Below, piece after piece: positions 7,349 to 7,914 of a DNA stretch of 7,914 nucleotides. Location: the NCBI GenBank assembly GCA_903893935.1, contig CAITOD010000594.1:1-7914 (forward strand), written 5' to 3'. Made by a program: the position numbers and the translations under genes. Position 1 is the first letter of the stretch; each line of letters opens with the position of its first letter. The notes beneath the pieces are model-generated. The model did not search any database. It had not been told where the DNA came from and saw only the letters and a program-made list of their open reading frames with translations. Source of the DNA: an uncultured Sphingomonadales bacterium (GTDB lineage Bacteria > Pseudomonadota > Alphaproteobacteria > Sphingomonadales > Sphingomonadaceae).

Positions 7349-7770
7349 AGCTTGGCGGCGCGCGCTTCGAACGCGCCGACCATCTTGCGAAACGCGCGAT
7401 CAAGGTATTGGCCGGCGAGCTTTTCGAACAAGGCGTTGCGAAACGCGAAGTCGCAGACGAAATCGATCCGGCACCCGCCATCGTCGCCCGCGCTGAAATG
7501 CCACACGTTCGACAGGCTTTTCATCGGTCCGTCGAGATATTCGACCGTGATCGCGCCGGGCCGGTGCTTGTGCACTTTGCTGGTGAATTTCTCGCGCAAC
7601 GCGCTGAAGCCGACCAGAATGTCGGCGACCATTTCCTCGCCATCGTCCGAACGGATGCGCGTGCCCACCACCCAGGGCAGAAATTCGCCATAGCGCTTCA
7701 CATCGGCGACCAAGTCGAACATCTGTTCGGGCGACCACGGCAGATGGCGCGTTTCGGCGATATGCGGCAT
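7297..7770 (-). CDS. coq10: Coq10/RatA-family START-domain protein
   Basis: This 157-residue protein belongs to the family annotated either as Coq10 (ubiquinone-binding, needed for efficient quinone use in respiration) or as RatA 'toxin' in gammaproteobacteria. Family features are the opening ETRHLPWSPEQMFDLVADV followed by YGEFLPWV (27-34), then VGFSALREKFTSKV (53-66), VEYLDGPMKSLSNVWHF (76-92) and FRNALFEKLAG..LDRAFRKMVGAFEARA. The START-like fold and hydrophobic cavity are inferred from the family. Homology appears to end near AKLYG (139-143). The remaining residues are a Ser/Ala tail read from the antisense strand of cinA. The ATG at 7770 was chosen because homology starts there, AAGGTG lies seven bases upstream and lipA ends one base before it. 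A longer in-frame start at 7821 would overlap lipA and is rejected. Next to lipA and with no antitoxin partner beside it, a respiratory Coq10-like role is likelier than a toxin. Confidence 0.9.
   Translation of the reverse strand: MPHIAETRHLPWSPEQMFDLVADVKRYGEFLPWVVGTRIRSDDGEEMVADILVGFSALREKFTSKVHKHRPGAITVEYLDGPMKSLSNVWHFSAGDDGGCRIDFVCDFAFRNALFEKLAGQYLDRAFRKMVGAFEARAAKLYGASDGSSSSSATSAA
7356..7378 (+). other. Stem-loop just after cinA stop
   Basis: CGGCGCG (7356-7362) pairs with CGCGCCG (7372-7378) around a nine-base loop, starting eight bases after the cinA stop codon. It is GC-rich but not followed by a T-run, so it does not fit a standard intrinsic terminator. It could be a 3' stabilising hairpin or a weak terminator for the ispDF-cinA operon. 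It lies inside the coq10 coding region, so codon use alone could produce it. Confidence 0.3.
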
Positions 7771-7771
7771 G

Positions 7772-7914
7772 TCAGCGCACCTTGGCGAGTTGCGCCTCGC
7801 GCGCGGCGCGCATTTGCGCAAAGTCGTCGCCGGCGTGATAGCTCGACCGGGTCAGCGGGCTCGATGCCACTTGCAGGAAACCCTTGGCGCGCGCGATCGC
7901 ACCATAAGCGGCAA
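7772..7914 (-). CDS. lipA: Lipoyl synthase, C-terminal end (gene cut by right window edge)
   Basis: Only the last 46 codons and the TGA stop (7774-7772) lie in the window. They read [18 protein letters not shown], then [17 protein letters not shown], and end QLAKVR. The phrase [13 protein letters not shown] is the C-terminal signature of LipA, the radical-SAM iron-sulphur enzyme that inserts two sulphurs into protein-bound octanoate to make the lipoyl cofactor of 2-oxoacid dehydrogenases. In characterised LipA the serine of the RSS motif ligates the auxiliary iron-sulphur cluster, and that motif is intact here. The coq10-like gene starts one base after the stop, and its ribosome-binding site lies within the end of lipA. 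The two are therefore very probably co-transcribed. Confidence 0.93.
   Translation of the reverse strand, partial: AAYGAIARAKGFLQVASSPLTRSSYHAGDDFAQMRAAREAQLAKVR

Noticed and set aside
7297..7770. RatA-type toxin of a toxin-antitoxin system
   Set aside because: The automatic family name suggests a toxin, but there is no antitoxin-like gene beside it. The lipA neighbourhood fits a Coq10-like quinone-related role better.

Overview
The window is GC-rich chromosomal DNA packed with housekeeping genes and spacers of 0 to about 80 bases. Gene content and order point to an alphaproteobacterium, most likely a sphingomonad (Sphingomonadales). The lineage markers are a dusB(nifR3)-ntrB-ntrC-ntrY string, a fused IspD-IspF enzyme, a short CinA, and lipA followed by a Coq10/RatA-like gene. 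The order-level placement is inference from gene order and protein character; no database search was made.

Minus strand, positions 1-4979, read right to left: dusB (tRNA-dihydrouridine synthase), ntrB (nitrogen-sensing histidine kinase), ntrC (sigma-54-dependent response regulator) and the first 425 codons of ntrY (membrane histidine kinase), which runs off the left edge. dusB/ntrB and ntrB/ntrC each overlap by four bases, so these three look like one translationally coupled operon. ntrY follows after an 82-base spacer of lower GC that holds a direct repeat and a small hairpin. The partner regulator ntrX would be expected just beyond the left edge.

Plus strand, positions 5047-7348: ispDF (two steps of the MEP isoprenoid pathway), an unrecognised 201-residue exported protein, and a stand-alone CinA C-terminal domain (NMN deamidase type). 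The first two genes overlap by three bases and the third follows after 14 bases, so they look like one operon. It is divergent from dusB across a 67-base gap.

Minus strand, right edge: the last 46 codons of lipA (lipoyl synthase), then after one base a Coq10/RatA-family START-domain gene. The 3' end of that gene overlaps cinA tail to tail by 52 bases.

No mobile element, CRISPR array, tRNA, rRNA or defence system is visible. I see no convincing new biological system. The points worth a second look are the uncharacterised exported protein between ispDF and cinA, the cinA/coq10 overlap that gives coq10 a serine-rich tail, and the ntrC-ntrY spacer.
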